Origin: Thalassobius sp965218685
GTDB lineage: Bacteria; Pseudomonadota; Alphaproteobacteria; Rhodobacterales; Rhodobacteraceae
DNA: 64,000 nucleotides
Reading direction: 5' to 3'
Assembly (NCBI RefSeq): GCF_965218685.1
Contig: NZ_OZ244657.1
Coordinates: forward strand, 620,001-684,000
Below are positions 42,407-51,450 of the stretch, in pieces. How positions within the stretch are numbered: the stretch's first letter is position 1; every line of letters starts with the position of its first letter. Made by a program: the position numbers and the translations under genes. A model generated the notes under the pieces. The model was not told where the DNA came from. It saw nothing but the letters and a program-made list of their open reading frames with translations, and ran no database searches.

Positions 42407-44158
42407 ATGCGTCTGCTCAAACTGAAACGCGCCCAGCTGGAACGGCATCTGCCGATCCTTCAATGGTCGAAAACCTATGACAAGGACATGATGACCAGCG
42501 ACCTGGTGGCCGCCGTCATCGTGACCATCATGTTGATTCCGCAATCGCTGGCCTATGCGCTGCTGGCGGGACTGCCAGCGGAAATGGGGCTGTATGCCTC
42601 GATCCTGCCGCTGGTGGCCTATGCCATTTTCGGGACCAGCCGCGCGCTGGCCGTGGGGCCGGTGGCCGTTGTGTCGCTGATGACCGCCGCCGCCGTAGGC
42701 AATCTGGCGCTGCAGGGAACGGCGGAATATGCCATGGCCGCGATCACGCTGGCCTTTATTTCGGGCGTAATGCTGCTGGTGATGGGCGTTTTCCGACTGG
42801 GTTTCCTGGCCAATTTCCTGTCGCACCCGGTGATCGCGGGCTTCATCACGGCCTCGGGCGTGCTGATTGCCAGCTCGCAGCTGAAACACATCATCGGCGT
42901 GGATGCCAGCGGGCACACGATCATCGAGATTTGGGGCGATCTGTTCCGCAATCAAAACCTGGTGAACCCCTATACGCTGGCCATCGGGCTTAGCTCGGTC
43001 GCGTTCCTGTTCTGGGTGCGCAAGGGGTTGAAGCCTCTGCTACTTAGCTTTGGGATGCACCCGCGTCTGGCGGATATCCTTGCCAAGGCCGGCCCCGTGG
43101 GCGCAGTGGCCGTGACCATCCTGGTAACCTGGGTGTTTGGCTTGCAAGACAAGGGCGTAAAAATCGTGGGCGACGTGCCGATGGGCCTGCCGCCGCTGAC
43201 CATGCCTTCGTTCGATATGGAGCTGTGGTCGCAGCTGGCCATGTCCGCCGTTTTGATTTCCATCATTGGGTTTGTTGAATCTGTCTCTGTCGCGCAGACC
43301 CTGGCCGCCAAGAAACGCCAGCGCATCGTACCTGATCAAGAGCTGGTGGGTCTGGGTGCGTCCAACATCGCGGCCGCCATGTCGGGCGGCTATCCGGTTA
43401 CCGGCGGCTTTGCGCGCTCGGTCGTGAATTTTGATGCAGGCGCCGAAACGCCAGCTGCGGGGGCCTTCACCGCAGTCGGCATTCTGCTGGCCGCGCTGCT
43501 GCTGACACCATTGTTGTTCTTCCTGCCCAAGGCCACGCTGGCCGCCACCATCATCGTGGCCGTTCTGTCCTTGGTTGATTTCACTATCCTGCAGAAGACC
43601 TGGACCTACTCGAAGGTGGATTTCACCGCAGTGGCCGCGACCATTTTCCTGACACTGGGTTTTGGTGTCGAAATGGGCGTGTCCGCCGGTGTGATCCTGT
43701 CGATCGGGCTGTTCCTGTATAAAACCTCGCGTCCTCACGTGGCCGAGGTCGGACTGGTCCCCGGCACGCAGCACTTCCGCAATATCCTGCGGCACGAGGT
43801 GACGACCCATCCGGAAATCGTGACCCTGCGCATCGACGAAAGCCTGTATTTCGCCAATGCCCGTTTCCTCGAGGATTACATCTTTGACCGCATCGCCTGC
43901 GAAGAGCCGATCAAGCATGTGGTCCTGATGTGCTCGGCCGTGAATGAAATCGACATGTCCGCGCTGGAAAGTCTGGAAGAGATCAACCAACGCTTGGACG
44001 ATCTGGGCATCACCTTGCACCTGACCGAGGTCAAGGGGCCCGTGATGGACCGCCTGAAACGCAGCCACTTTTTGGACGCGCTGACTGGCGAGGTGTTTCT
44101 GGCCCAGTACGACGCGGTGGTCAAACTGACCAAGCCGAACCCGCTGGCCGCACAATAA
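42407..44158 (+). CDS. SulP-family inorganic anion transporter with STAS domain
   Basis: 583 residues. It has 12-14 membrane segments with the sulfate-permease pattern IPQSLAYALLAGLPAEMGLYASILPLVAYAIFGTSRALAVGPVAVVSLM (residues ~41-90), and a C-terminal STAS domain at about 455-570 (SALESLEEINQRLDDLG). Members carry sulfate, sulfite, bicarbonate or other anions. Being 24 bases after the SQR fusion, it probably handles sulfur oxyanions in the same operon, but the anion is not shown by the sequence. A 10-bp hairpin follows it. Confidence 0.93.
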   Translation: MRLLKLKRAQLERHLPILQWSKTYDKDMMTSDLVAAVIVTIMLIPQSLAYALLAGLPAEMGLYASILPLVAYAIFGTSRALAVGPVAVVSLMTAAAVGNLALQGTAEYAMAAITLAFISGVMLLVMGVFRLGFLANFLSHPVIAGFITASGVLIASSQLKHIIGVDASGHTIIEIWGDLFRNQNLVNPYTLAIGLSSVAFLFWVRKGLKPLLLSFGMHPRLADILAKAGPVGAVAVTILVTWVFGLQDKGVKIVGDVPMGLPPLTMPSFDMELWSQLAMSAVLISIIGFVESVSVAQTLAAKKRQRIVPDQELVGLGASNIAAAMSGGYPVTGGFARSVVNFDAGAETPAAGAFTAVGILLAALLLTPLLFFLPKATLAATIIVAVLSLVDFTILQKTWTYSKVDFTAVAATIFLTLGFGVEMGVSAGVILSIGLFLYKTSRPHVAEVGLVPGTQHFRNILRHEVTTHPEIVTLRIDESLYFANARFLEDYIFDRIACEEPIKHVVLMCSAVNEIDMSALESLEEINQRLDDLGITLHLTEVKGPVMDRLKRSHFLDALTGEVFLAQYDAVVKLTKPNPLAAQ

Positions 44159-44166
44159 TTGACCCT

Positions 44167-44195
44167 ATGCCCCGCAAGGCGTATCTGCGGGGCAT
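44167..44195 (+). promoter_or_regulatory. Perfect 10-bp hairpin after SulP gene, overlapping next start codon
   Basis: ATGCCCCGCA (44167-44176) and TGCGGGGCAT (44186-44195) pair perfectly with a 9-base loop. The right arm includes the GCGGGG that would serve as ribosome-binding site and the first two bases of the ATG at 44194. No T-run follows. It could be a weak terminator for sulP or a translational block of the downstream gene. Confidence 0.5.
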
Positions 44196-44883
44196 GAGTG
44201 ATTGGATCGGCATCATCGAAGACCAGACCGGCGCCCGTGGGTGGCGGTTTGGCTCTGACAGCATCACCCCGGCCTCGGGCCTGTCGACAGACGCGGTTCT
44301 GGCGCAACTGGGCGAGGCAGACGTGTTCGTCGTCGCCCCCGCCCGCGCCACGCAGAAAGTGCCGGCAAAACTGCTGCCCGAGGGCGCCTTTCTGGATATG
44401 ATCGACGGTGCCTCGCGCCTGCCCGCGCCTTTGCGGCTGCAATTGCTGGGCTTTCAGGACGAGCACCCCGATTGGGACGGTGTCGTGCTGCTGCTGACGG
44501 AAACCCACTCCTATTGGTGTCTTCTGTCGGCCCGTGAACTGGTAGGGTTTCAGGCCTTTCTGACTCCGCGTTTGATCGCAGCCATGGCGGCACCAGCAAC
44601 GGCGGACGCCGAGGCTACCGCCGAAACCCTGTCACGGCCTGAACGTCTGGCGGCGCATCTGGCGGCCGCTGAGCACAATCCCGCAGCCCAGACCGGCCAC
44701 ATGATCGGCGCCGAACTGGGGGCCGCGCGCGCGTGGTGGCTGGGCCAGCAGGTTGCGCTGATCGGCCCGCAAGCGCTGGCGCAATCCTATGCTGCTGGGC
44801 TGACCGCCCAAGGCGTTCCCTGTTCCAAACACGATGATCCCAGCGCGCGCGGCCTGTACGTGCTGCGCAGTGCGCAAACCTGA
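44194..44883 (+). CDS. 2-dehydro-3-deoxygalactonokinase-like protein, shortened and probably degenerate
   Basis: 229 residues from ATG 44194 (in-frame ATG at 44167 is less like the family). The start MSDWIGIIEDQTGARGWRFG, the middle LLLTETHSYWCLLSARELVGFQAFLTPRL and the end MIGAELGAARAWWLGQQVALIGPQALAQSYAAGL align with DgoK by eye. However, the canonical glycine-rich ATP-binding loops are weak, the normal G-T-H at the middle motif is E-T-H, and the length is well below the ~300 of the family. A working kinase is doubtful. It sits between sulP and deoC. Assignment by motif resemblance only. Confidence 0.6.
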   Translation: MSDWIGIIEDQTGARGWRFGSDSITPASGLSTDAVLAQLGEADVFVVAPARATQKVPAKLLPEGAFLDMIDGASRLPAPLRLQLLGFQDEHPDWDGVVLLLTETHSYWCLLSARELVGFQAFLTPRLIAAMAAPATADAEATAETLSRPERLAAHLAAAEHNPAAQTGHMIGAELGAARAWWLGQQVALIGPQALAQSYAAGLTAQGVPCSKHDDPSARGLYVLRSAQT

Positions 44884-44954
44884 CCCCACGCGCCGCCTTG
44901 TCAGCGCCCCGCACCCGTGCCACCCTGCCCGCGAAACCGTAACGGGAGGCAACG

Positions 44955-45944
44955 GTGCAGACCGACACCCAGCTGATGCAAACTCACCTGCCGCAGGTGA
45001 CGGAACCGCGCAATCCGGGGATGGAACTGGATCTGGAGTGGGTCCGTTCTGCGCAGGCCAATACCTCGGCGATTGAGCGCCGCGCGGCCACCCTGCCCGG
45101 CCGCCGCAGTGTGAAAAAGGACTATCAGGCCGCGTGGCTGTGTAAGGCCATCACCTGTATCGACCTGACCACCCTGTCGGGCGATGACACTGCTGGCCGC
45201 GTTGCCCGGCTGTGCGCCAAGGCCCGCCAACCCGTACGCCCCGACATTCTGAATGCGCTGGGAATGGAGGGCCTGACCACCGGGGCCGTCTGCGTTTACC
45301 ACGAAATGGTCGCCCCCGCCGTCGCCGCGCTGGAGGGGACCAATATCCCCGTCGCTGCCGTGTCCACGGGCTTTCCCGCTGGCCTGTCGCCCCTGCACCT
45401 GCGAATCGCCGAGATCGAGGAAAGCGTAAAGGCCGGCGCACACGAGATCGACATCGTGATCTCGCGCCGCCACGTTCTGACCGGCAATTGGCGGGCGCTG
45501 TATGACGAAATGCAGGCCTTCCGCGCCGCCTGCGGTGATGCCCATGTCAAAGCGATCCTCGCCACCGGAGAGCTGGGCAGCCTGCGCAATGTCGCGCGGG
45601 CATCGCTTGTCTGCATGATGGCCGGGGCTGATTTCATCAAGACCTCGACTGGTAAGGAAAGCATCAACGCCACTCTGCCCGTTAGCCTGGTGATGATCCG
45701 CGCGATCCGCGACTATTACCAGCGTACCGGCATCCGCGTGGGGTACAAACCAGCTGGCGGAATCTCCAAGGCGAAGGACGCGCTGGTTTATCTGTCGCTG
45801 ATCAAAGAAGAGCTGGGAACCCGCTGGCTGCAACCCGACCTGTTCCGGTATGGCGCCTCGTCCCTGCTGGGCGATATCGAACGTCAGCTGGAACACCACG
45901 TCACCGGCGCCTACTCCGCCTCGTACCGCCATCCAATGGGCTAA
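44955..45944 (+). CDS. deoC: Deoxyribose-phosphate aldolase
   Basis: 329 residues from GTG 44955 with GGGAGG 6-8 bases upstream. It splits 2-deoxyribose 5-phosphate into glyceraldehyde 3-phosphate and acetaldehyde. The Schiff-base lysine region is AGADFIKTSTGKESINATLPV (residues ~220-240), with the second conserved Lys in VGYKPAGGISKAKDAL. An N-terminal extension of ~60 residues makes it the longer type. Only four bases separate it from the aldehyde dehydrogenase, which likely oxidises the acetaldehyde. The operon suggests growth on deoxynucleosides. Confidence 0.95.
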   Translation: MQTDTQLMQTHLPQVTEPRNPGMELDLEWVRSAQANTSAIERRAATLPGRRSVKKDYQAAWLCKAITCIDLTTLSGDDTAGRVARLCAKARQPVRPDILNALGMEGLTTGAVCVYHEMVAPAVAALEGTNIPVAAVSTGFPAGLSPLHLRIAEIEESVKAGAHEIDIVISRRHVLTGNWRALYDEMQAFRAACGDAHVKAILATGELGSLRNVARASLVCMMAGADFIKTSTGKESINATLPVSLVMIRAIRDYYQRTGIRVGYKPAGGISKAKDALVYLSLIKEELGTRWLQPDLFRYGASSLLGDIERQLEHHVTGAYSASYRHPMG

Positions 45945-45948
45945 ACAC

Positions 45949-48285
45949 ATGACTGTCAAAGATATTTTCGAAAGTATGGACTATGGCCCCGCCCCCGAAA
46001 GCGCCGCCGACGCGCTGGCTTGGCTGATTGATCAGGGCGACCGGTTTGGCCATTTCATCGACGGGGAATTCACGGAACCGGGCGATGGGTTTTTGTCAAA
46101 AAATCCCGCAACCGGGGAAACGCTGGCCACGCTGACCCAAGCCACCCAAGCGGATGTGGATGCCGCCGTTGCCGCTGCCCGCAGGGCGCAGGGCAAATGG
46201 GCCAAACTGGGCGGCCACAGGCGTGCAAAATACCTCTATGCCTTGGCGCGGCTGCTGCAAAAACACGCCCGCCTGTTCGCGGTGCTTGAGACGTTGGACA
46301 ACGGCAAACCCATCCGTGAAGCGCGCGACATCGACATCCCGCTGGCCCAGCGACATTTCTATTACCACGCTGGCATGGCCCAGCTGATGGAGGACGAGTT
46401 GCCCGGTCGCGCGCCCATCGGCGTTTGCGGTCAGATCATCCCGTGGAACTTCCCCCTGTTGATGCTGGCGTGGAAGGTCGCGCCCGCACTGGCCATGGGG
46501 AACACGGTGGTACTGAAACCGGCCGAGTATACCTCGCTGACCGCGCTGCTGTTCGCTGATATCTGCCGTCAGGCCGGTCTGCCCAAAGGGGTCGTGAACA
46601 TCATCACCGGCGACGGGGCCGTGGGGCAGATGATCACCGCGCACCCGGATATCGACAAAATCGCCTTCACCGGCTCGACCGAGGTGGGCCGCCAGATCCG
46701 CACCGCCACGGCGGGCAGCGGCAAGGCCCTGACGCTCGAGCTGGGCGGGAAATCCCCGTATATCGTGTTCGATGACGCGGATATCGACTCGGCGATCGAA
46801 GGGCTGGTGGACGCCATTTGGTTCAATCAGGGGCAGGTCTGCTGCGCCGGTTCCCGCCTGCTGGTCCAAGAAGGCATTGCTGATCGGTTCCATGATAAGC
46901 TCCGCGCCCGCATGGCCACGCTGCGCATTGGCAACCCGCTGGACAAATGCATCGACGTGGGCGCCGTGGTGGACCCTGTGCAGTTGCAAATAATCACTGA
47001 CATGGTGGACAGCTGCGAGGACGGAGAGATCTTTCGCGCCGACACGGACCTGCCCGAGGGCTGTTTCTATCCTCCGACGCTGATTACCGGCCTGACACCC
47101 GCGCATCCCCTGATGCAGGACGAGATTTTCGGTCCGGTTTTGGTGTCCTGCACCTTCCGCACTCCGGCCGAGGCGGTGCAGCTGGCCAACAACACTCGCT
47201 ATGGGCTGGCCGCGACGGTCTGGACGGAAAATGTGAACCTTGCGCTGGATATCGCTCCGAAATTGATCGCGGGCGTGGTCTGGGTGAACGCCACCAACCT
47301 GTTCGACGCCGCCGTCGGTTTCGGGGGCGTCCGCGAAAGCGGGTTCGGCCGTGAAGGTGGCTGGGAAGGCCTGCGCGCCTATACCAAACCCAGCGGCAAA
47401 CCCAAGACCTTGTCCCCGATCCTGCCACACGAAGGCAGTGCTGGCCCCGAGGGGCTGGACCGCACACCCAAGCTCTATATCGGGGGCAAACAGGCACGGC
47501 CCGATGGGGGGTATTCCAAATCGGTCTACAGCAAATCCGGTAAGCTGCTGGGTCAAGTTCCGATTGCCAGCCGCAAGGACGTGCGCAACGCGGTCGAAGC
47601 CGCACGCGGGGCTGCCGGTTGGGCCAAGGCAACGGCGCATCTTCGGGCTCAGATCCTGTTTTACATCGGGGAGAACCTCAGCGCGCGCGCCGATGAATTT
47701 GCCGCCCGGATTGATGCGATGGTCGGAGGGCGGCAAGGGCACAAAGAGGTCGACGCCGCCATCAGCCGGCTGTTCACCAATGCCGCCTGGGCGGACAAAT
47801 TCGACGGGGCAGTGAAACCCGTGCCCCTGCGCGGAGCGGCGATGGCGATGCGCGAACCTGTCGGCGTGATCGGTGTGATCTGCCCGGACGAAGCGCCGCT
47901 GCTGGGGCTGGTGTCCACGATGGCGCCGGCGATTGCGATGGGCAACCGCGTGGTTCTGACCGCCAGCCAGGCCTTTCCGCTGGCCGCGACTGATTTCTAT
48001 CAGGTGCTGGACACCTCGGACGTGCCTGCAGGCGTGGTGAACATCCTGACCGGTCCCGCCAGTGATCTGGCCGACACGCTGGCGAAACATATGGATGTGG
48101 ATGCGGTGTGGAGTTTTTCGTCCGCTGACCTCTCCGCCCAGATCGAGGCCGCCAGCGCCGGGAACCTGAAACGCACCTGGGTCAATAACGGTCAGGTGCG
48201 TGATTGGGGTAAGGCAGATGCGCAAACCTTCCTGAATGCCGCGACCGAGGTGAAAACGATCTGGGTGCCCTACGGCGAAGGATAA
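45949..48285 (+). CDS. Double-domain aldehyde dehydrogenase
   Basis: 778 residues from ATG 45949, about 1.6 times a normal ALDH. Residues ~40-490 are a complete ALDH: LELGGKSPYIVFDDADID with the general base Glu, the catalytic Cys in NQGQVCCAGSRLL (about 290), VWVNATNLFD and GFGGVRESGFGREGG. Residues ~500-778 repeat the NAD-binding half (ARKDVRNAVEAARGAAGWAKAT ... MREPVGVIGVICPDEAPLLGL) but end before any catalytic cysteine region, so the second half is presumably structural. It directly follows deoC. The most likely substrate is acetaldehyde from DeoC, but this is inference from position. Confidence 0.93.
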   Translation: MTVKDIFESMDYGPAPESAADALAWLIDQGDRFGHFIDGEFTEPGDGFLSKNPATGETLATLTQATQADVDAAVAAARRAQGKWAKLGGHRRAKYLYALARLLQKHARLFAVLETLDNGKPIREARDIDIPLAQRHFYYHAGMAQLMEDELPGRAPIGVCGQIIPWNFPLLMLAWKVAPALAMGNTVVLKPAEYTSLTALLFADICRQAGLPKGVVNIITGDGAVGQMITAHPDIDKIAFTGSTEVGRQIRTATAGSGKALTLELGGKSPYIVFDDADIDSAIEGLVDAIWFNQGQVCCAGSRLLVQEGIADRFHDKLRARMATLRIGNPLDKCIDVGAVVDPVQLQIITDMVDSCEDGEIFRADTDLPEGCFYPPTLITGLTPAHPLMQDEIFGPVLVSCTFRTPAEAVQLANNTRYGLAATVWTENVNLALDIAPKLIAGVVWVNATNLFDAAVGFGGVRESGFGREGGWEGLRAYTKPSGKPKTLSPILPHEGSAGPEGLDRTPKLYIGGKQARPDGGYSKSVYSKSGKLLGQVPIASRKDVRNAVEAARGAAGWAKATAHLRAQILFYIGENLSARADEFAARIDAMVGGRQGHKEVDAAISRLFTNAAWADKFDGAVKPVPLRGAAMAMREPVGVIGVICPDEAPLLGLVSTMAPAIAMGNRVVLTASQAFPLAATDFYQVLDTSDVPAGVVNILTGPASDLADTLAKHMDVDAVWSFSSADLSAQIEAASAGNLKRTWVNNGQVRDWGKADAQTFLNAATEVKTIWVPYGEG

Positions 48286-48310
48286 AGCCAGCCCGTTTCA
48301 GGGCTGGCTT
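48285..48310. terminator. Terminator hairpin at deoC-ALDH operon end
   Basis: Perfect 10-bp stem AAGCCAGCCC / GGGCTGGCTT with a six-base loop, starting in the ALDH stop codon. T-runs are short. It lies between convergent ALDH and VOC genes, so it could serve either strand. Confidence 0.65.
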
Positions 48311-48331
48311 CGGTATTCGGAACAATGACGC

Positions 48332-48874
48332 TTAGACGTCTGACAGCTCTTTCTTGTGCATCCATTCGGCGTGTTTGGGGGCCTTTTTGGTGCGCGACCA
48401 TTCCTCCAGCATGTCCCATTTTACCTCGTTCAGACGCTCCAGCATCGCGTCTTCTTCGGGATCGGGGCTGGCAAGCTCGATACGGTGACCATTCGGATCA
48501 AAGAAATAGATCGAGTGGAAAATCGAGTGGTCCGTGACCCCCAGAACCTCGACGCCCTTGGCCTCCAGGTTTTCCTTGAAGGCAACCAGTTCATCACGGT
48601 CTTTTACTTTGAAAGCAATGTGCTGCACCCAGACAGGCGTGTTTTCATCGCGGCCCATTTCCGGCTTGGTGGGCAGTTCAAAGAACGCCAGAACGTTGCC
48701 CATACCCGCATCCAGGAACACGTGCATGTAGGGATCAGGCTCGTGGGTCGAGGGCACGTGATCCTCGGCAATTGCCAGGATGAAATCCATGTTCAGCATG
48801 TCGCGATACCATTCGACGGTCTGTTTCGCGTCCTTACAGCGATATGCGACGTGGTGGATTTGTTCGATTTTCAT
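48332..48874 (-). CDS. VOC-superfamily protein (dioxygenase-like)
   Basis: 180 residues from ATG 48874 (the open frame extends 22 codons upstream without homology). Single-copy VOC fold: IEQIHHVAYRCKDAKQTVEWYRDML at the start, WVQHIAFKVKDRDELVAFKENLEAKGVEV in the middle and IYFFDPNGHRIELASPD at the end. The paired His (HHV, QHIAFK) and Glu (RIELA) are the normal metal ligands. A long charged C-terminal tail (EWSRTKKAPKHAEWMHKKE) is unusual. Candidate for an extradiol dioxygenase or lyase; the substrate cannot be told. Confidence 0.85.
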   Translation of the reverse strand: MKIEQIHHVAYRCKDAKQTVEWYRDMLNMDFILAIAEDHVPSTHEPDPYMHVFLDAGMGNVLAFFELPTKPEMGRDENTPVWVQHIAFKVKDRDELVAFKENLEAKGVEVLGVTDHSIFHSIYFFDPNGHRIELASPDPEEDAMLERLNEVKWDMLEEWSRTKKAPKHAEWMHKKELSDV

Positions 48875-48978
48875 GTGGCCTCTCCTCGGGGTGTGATGAC
48901 TGTTGAGAGAGGGGATAATTGTTACATTTGTAACCATCAACGCATTTTTTTGACGATCTTCCGAAAAGAGAAACCATC

Positions 48979-50088
48979 CTAAAGGGGATCGGTGCGGAAC
49001 AACCGGATTTTCAGACCACCATGCGCAATGGTTGGCCCCGGGTTCACAAAGGGCAGCGCGGTGGCCTTGGCCAGCGCATTATCCGAGGTCACGATGCCCA
49101 CGCGCCAGCCCTTGAACCGTTCTTTCAGAACCGCGCCCATGGCCCCATACAATCCGAACAAGGGCTTCTTGTTCCCGATCCGCGCACCATAGGGCGGGTT
49201 GACGATCACCAGCCCTGCGGGGCCGTCAGGCGGGGTGATGTCACCAATGGATTTCATCTGGAAATCAGTCCATTCAGCCACGCCCGCGCGCTCGGCATTG
49301 GCCTGGCTCATGCGGATCGCGCCCGCGTCACGGTCGGAGCCATGGTAACGCTGCAACGGGTCAGAGGGTTCGGGCGCCGCCTGCGACTTCAACTGAGCCC
49401 AGGCGTTCGCGTCGAAACTGGCCAGCTGTTCGAACGCAAAACTGCGTGTCCGGCCAGGGGCAAGACCTGCGGCCATCTCGGCCGCTTCGATCACGAAAGT
49501 GCCCGAGCCGCACATCGGATCCAGAACCGGCTCTCCTTCGGTGTAGCCACATTCGCGCAGGATCATCGCCGCCATAGTCTCGCGCATGGGGGCCTTGTTG
49601 ACCGCTTCTTTGTGGCCACGTTTGTGCAGACTTTCACCCGAGGTATCGACGCTGAAGGTGACCAGATTGTCGTCGATCCGGGTCTTGATCACCATCCGGG
49701 CGTCCGGCGCCACGGTCAGGCCAGCGGCGGTCAGACCGCCCTCGATCCGCTGAGCCGCAGCGCCTGCGTGATAGATCTTGGATTTTTTGCACGTCACCTC
49801 GACCCGCACGGGCATGTCCGCACGCAGCACAGCGCCCCAGTCGAATTTCTTTGACCGTTTGTCCAGCTGGGCAAGGTGGAACGCCCGAAACGAGCCGATC
49901 CGCGCCAACACCCGTGTGGCCCCGCGCAGCATCAGGTTGGCGCGCCACACCTCGGGCCAGCCACCCTGAAGGGTCACACCACCCGGCACCACGGCAGCAT
50001 CGGCAAACCCGACGTCTTGGGCCTCGGCGCACAGGGGGGCTTCCAGCCCCGGAGTGGCCACAAGAAAAATTTCAAAACGATCAGTCAT
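48979..50088 (-). CDS. Class I SAM-dependent RNA methyltransferase (THUMP + RlmL-type domain)
   Basis: 369 residues from ATG 50088 (MTDRFEIFLVATPGLE). N-terminal THUMP domain (~1-155) for RNA binding, followed by a UPF0020/RlmL-type methyltransferase domain with LDPMCGSGTFVIEAAEMAAG (about 192) and the NPPYGARIGNKKPLFGLYG motif (about 301). The NPPYG motif is the N-P-P-Y of N-methylating enzymes. This family includes 23S rRNA m2G2445 (RlmL N-part) and YpsC-like methyltransferases. The exact base cannot be told. Confidence 0.9.
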   Translation of the reverse strand: MTDRFEIFLVATPGLEAPLCAEAQDVGFADAAVVPGGVTLQGGWPEVWRANLMLRGATRVLARIGSFRAFHLAQLDKRSKKFDWGAVLRADMPVRVEVTCKKSKIYHAGAAAQRIEGGLTAAGLTVAPDARMVIKTRIDDNLVTFSVDTSGESLHKRGHKEAVNKAPMRETMAAMILRECGYTEGEPVLDPMCGSGTFVIEAAEMAAGLAPGRTRSFAFEQLASFDANAWAQLKSQAAPEPSDPLQRYHGSDRDAGAIRMSQANAERAGVAEWTDFQMKSIGDITPPDGPAGLVIVNPPYGARIGNKKPLFGLYGAMGAVLKERFKGWRVGIVTSDNALAKATALPFVNPGPTIAHGGLKIRLFRTDPL

Positions 50089-50139
50089 GGCCCAGCCATA
50101 GACCATTCGCGCCGGCACAGCGACCGGATTTTACCCCGA

Positions 50140-51450
50140 TCAGTTCGCCATCAGCCCCTTGGGTTGCCCCACCACGACAAAGGTCAGCGCCTGAGGGTCC
50201 AGCAAGCGCTTGGCGACGCGATTCACGTCCTCAAGCGTGACGGCATTCACCTTGTCATTCCGCGTAGCGATATAGTCGATTGGCATGTTGTCCGTTTGCA
50301 TGGACACCATGATGTTCGCAATCGTGCTGTTGCCATCGAACCGCAGCGGATAGGCCCCGGTCAGATAGGTCTTGGCATTCGCCAGTTCGGTTTCCGAAAC
50401 GCCAAGCTCGGCTAGTTTCTGCCATTCTTCGCGGATAACCTCGATCGCCTGTCCGACCCGGTCGTTGCCCGATGCGACCGAACCCATCCACAGCTGCGCT
50501 GACGCCTTGTCGACCAGATAGCTGTAAACGCCATAGGTCAGGCCACGCTTTTCACGCACCTCGGTCATCAGGCGGCTTTCGAACCCGCCGCCGCCCAGGA
50601 TCAAGTCCAGGATATATGCGGCGAAAAAGTCCGGATCCTCGCGATCCATTCCGGGCTGGGCGAACAGCACCACCGATTGAGGGGTCTCGAAGTTTTCAAC
50701 ATGAGCACCGCCCGGAAAGTTCAGCTGGGCCGGTCCGGGCAGCGCGGGGCCGGATTTTGGCAGCCCGATGAACAGTTTATCCATCAGCGCAGACAGCTGG
50801 TCAGGCGTGATGTCCCCAACGGCGGCGATATACAGCCTGTCCTGCACCAACGCGTTTTGATGCGCGGTGACCAGATCGGCGCGGGTCAGGGCGGAGACGC
50901 TCTCCAAAGTGCCGTCCTTGGACTGGGCATAGGGATGATCACCGTAAATCAACCGCCGCAGCGCCTGACTGGCCAGGTCACGTGGGCTTTTCTGATCGGA
51001 TGTGATCCCCGAGATGACCTGCTGACGCACTCGTTCAACCGCTTCTTCATCGAACCGTGGGGCAACCAGGCTGTCACGCAGCAGTGCCACGGCCTGATCT
51101 GCGTTCTCGGTCAGAAACTCGGCCGAAATGCTGACGAAGTCATCTGACACGCTGTAGGAAAAACGCGCGGCCAGGCTTTCGGTGGCGGTGGCAAAACCAC
51201 GGGCATCCAAATCACCAGCGCCTTCCTCCAGCAAGCCGACCATCAGGTTGGTGGCGCCTTTCTTTCCGGGTTCGTCCAGCACGGCGCCACCGCGAAATCG
51301 CAGTTCCAGCGCCGTAAATGGGATCGAGTGGTCCTCGACCAGCCAAGCGGTGAAACCGCCGTCCGAGCGGACCTCTTGGATATTCACCTCGGCCCAGGCG
51401 GGCAGAGCGATCACACTGACAACAAGGGCAAAAACCGTACGCAGGATCAT
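50140..51450 (-). CDS. M16-family peptidase homologue lacking the zinc motif
   Basis: 436 residues with a signal peptide (MILRTVFALVVSVIALPAWA). It has the M16 fold pattern (GGAVLDEPGKKGATNLMVGLLEEGAG, IAAVGDITPDQL) and the C-terminal RGLTYGVYSYL region of the family. The H-x-x-E-H zinc motif is missing (GATNLMVGLLEEGAG stands in its place), so it should be the non-catalytic partner. It overlaps the upstream active M16 gene by four bases (ATGA). In pitrilysin-like periplasmic M16B proteins a catalytic and a non-catalytic subunit form one chamber, which fits this pair. Confidence 0.92.
   Translation of the reverse strand: MILRTVFALVVSVIALPAWAEVNIQEVRSDGGFTAWLVEDHSIPFTALELRFRGGAVLDEPGKKGATNLMVGLLEEGAGDLDARGFATATESLAARFSYSVSDDFVSISAEFLTENADQAVALLRDSLVAPRFDEEAVERVRQQVISGITSDQKSPRDLASQALRRLIYGDHPYAQSKDGTLESVSALTRADLVTAHQNALVQDRLYIAAVGDITPDQLSALMDKLFIGLPKSGPALPGPAQLNFPGGAHVENFETPQSVVLFAQPGMDREDPDFFAAYILDLILGGGGFESRLMTEVREKRGLTYGVYSYLVDKASAQLWMGSVASGNDRVGQAIEVIREEWQKLAELGVSETELANAKTYLTGAYPLRFDGNSTIANIMVSMQTDNMPIDYIATRNDKVNAVTLEDVNRVAKRLLDPQALTFVVVGQPKGLMAN

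Noticed and set aside
40691..42955. 754-residue minus-strand open frame opposite the SQR fusion
   Set aside because: Spans across the start of the SQR gene and into sulP on the opposite strand; composition is that of a shadow frame.
46096..48225. 709-residue minus-strand open frame opposite the double ALDH
   Set aside because: Mirror of a clear ALDH gene with all family motifs; no independent domain seen.
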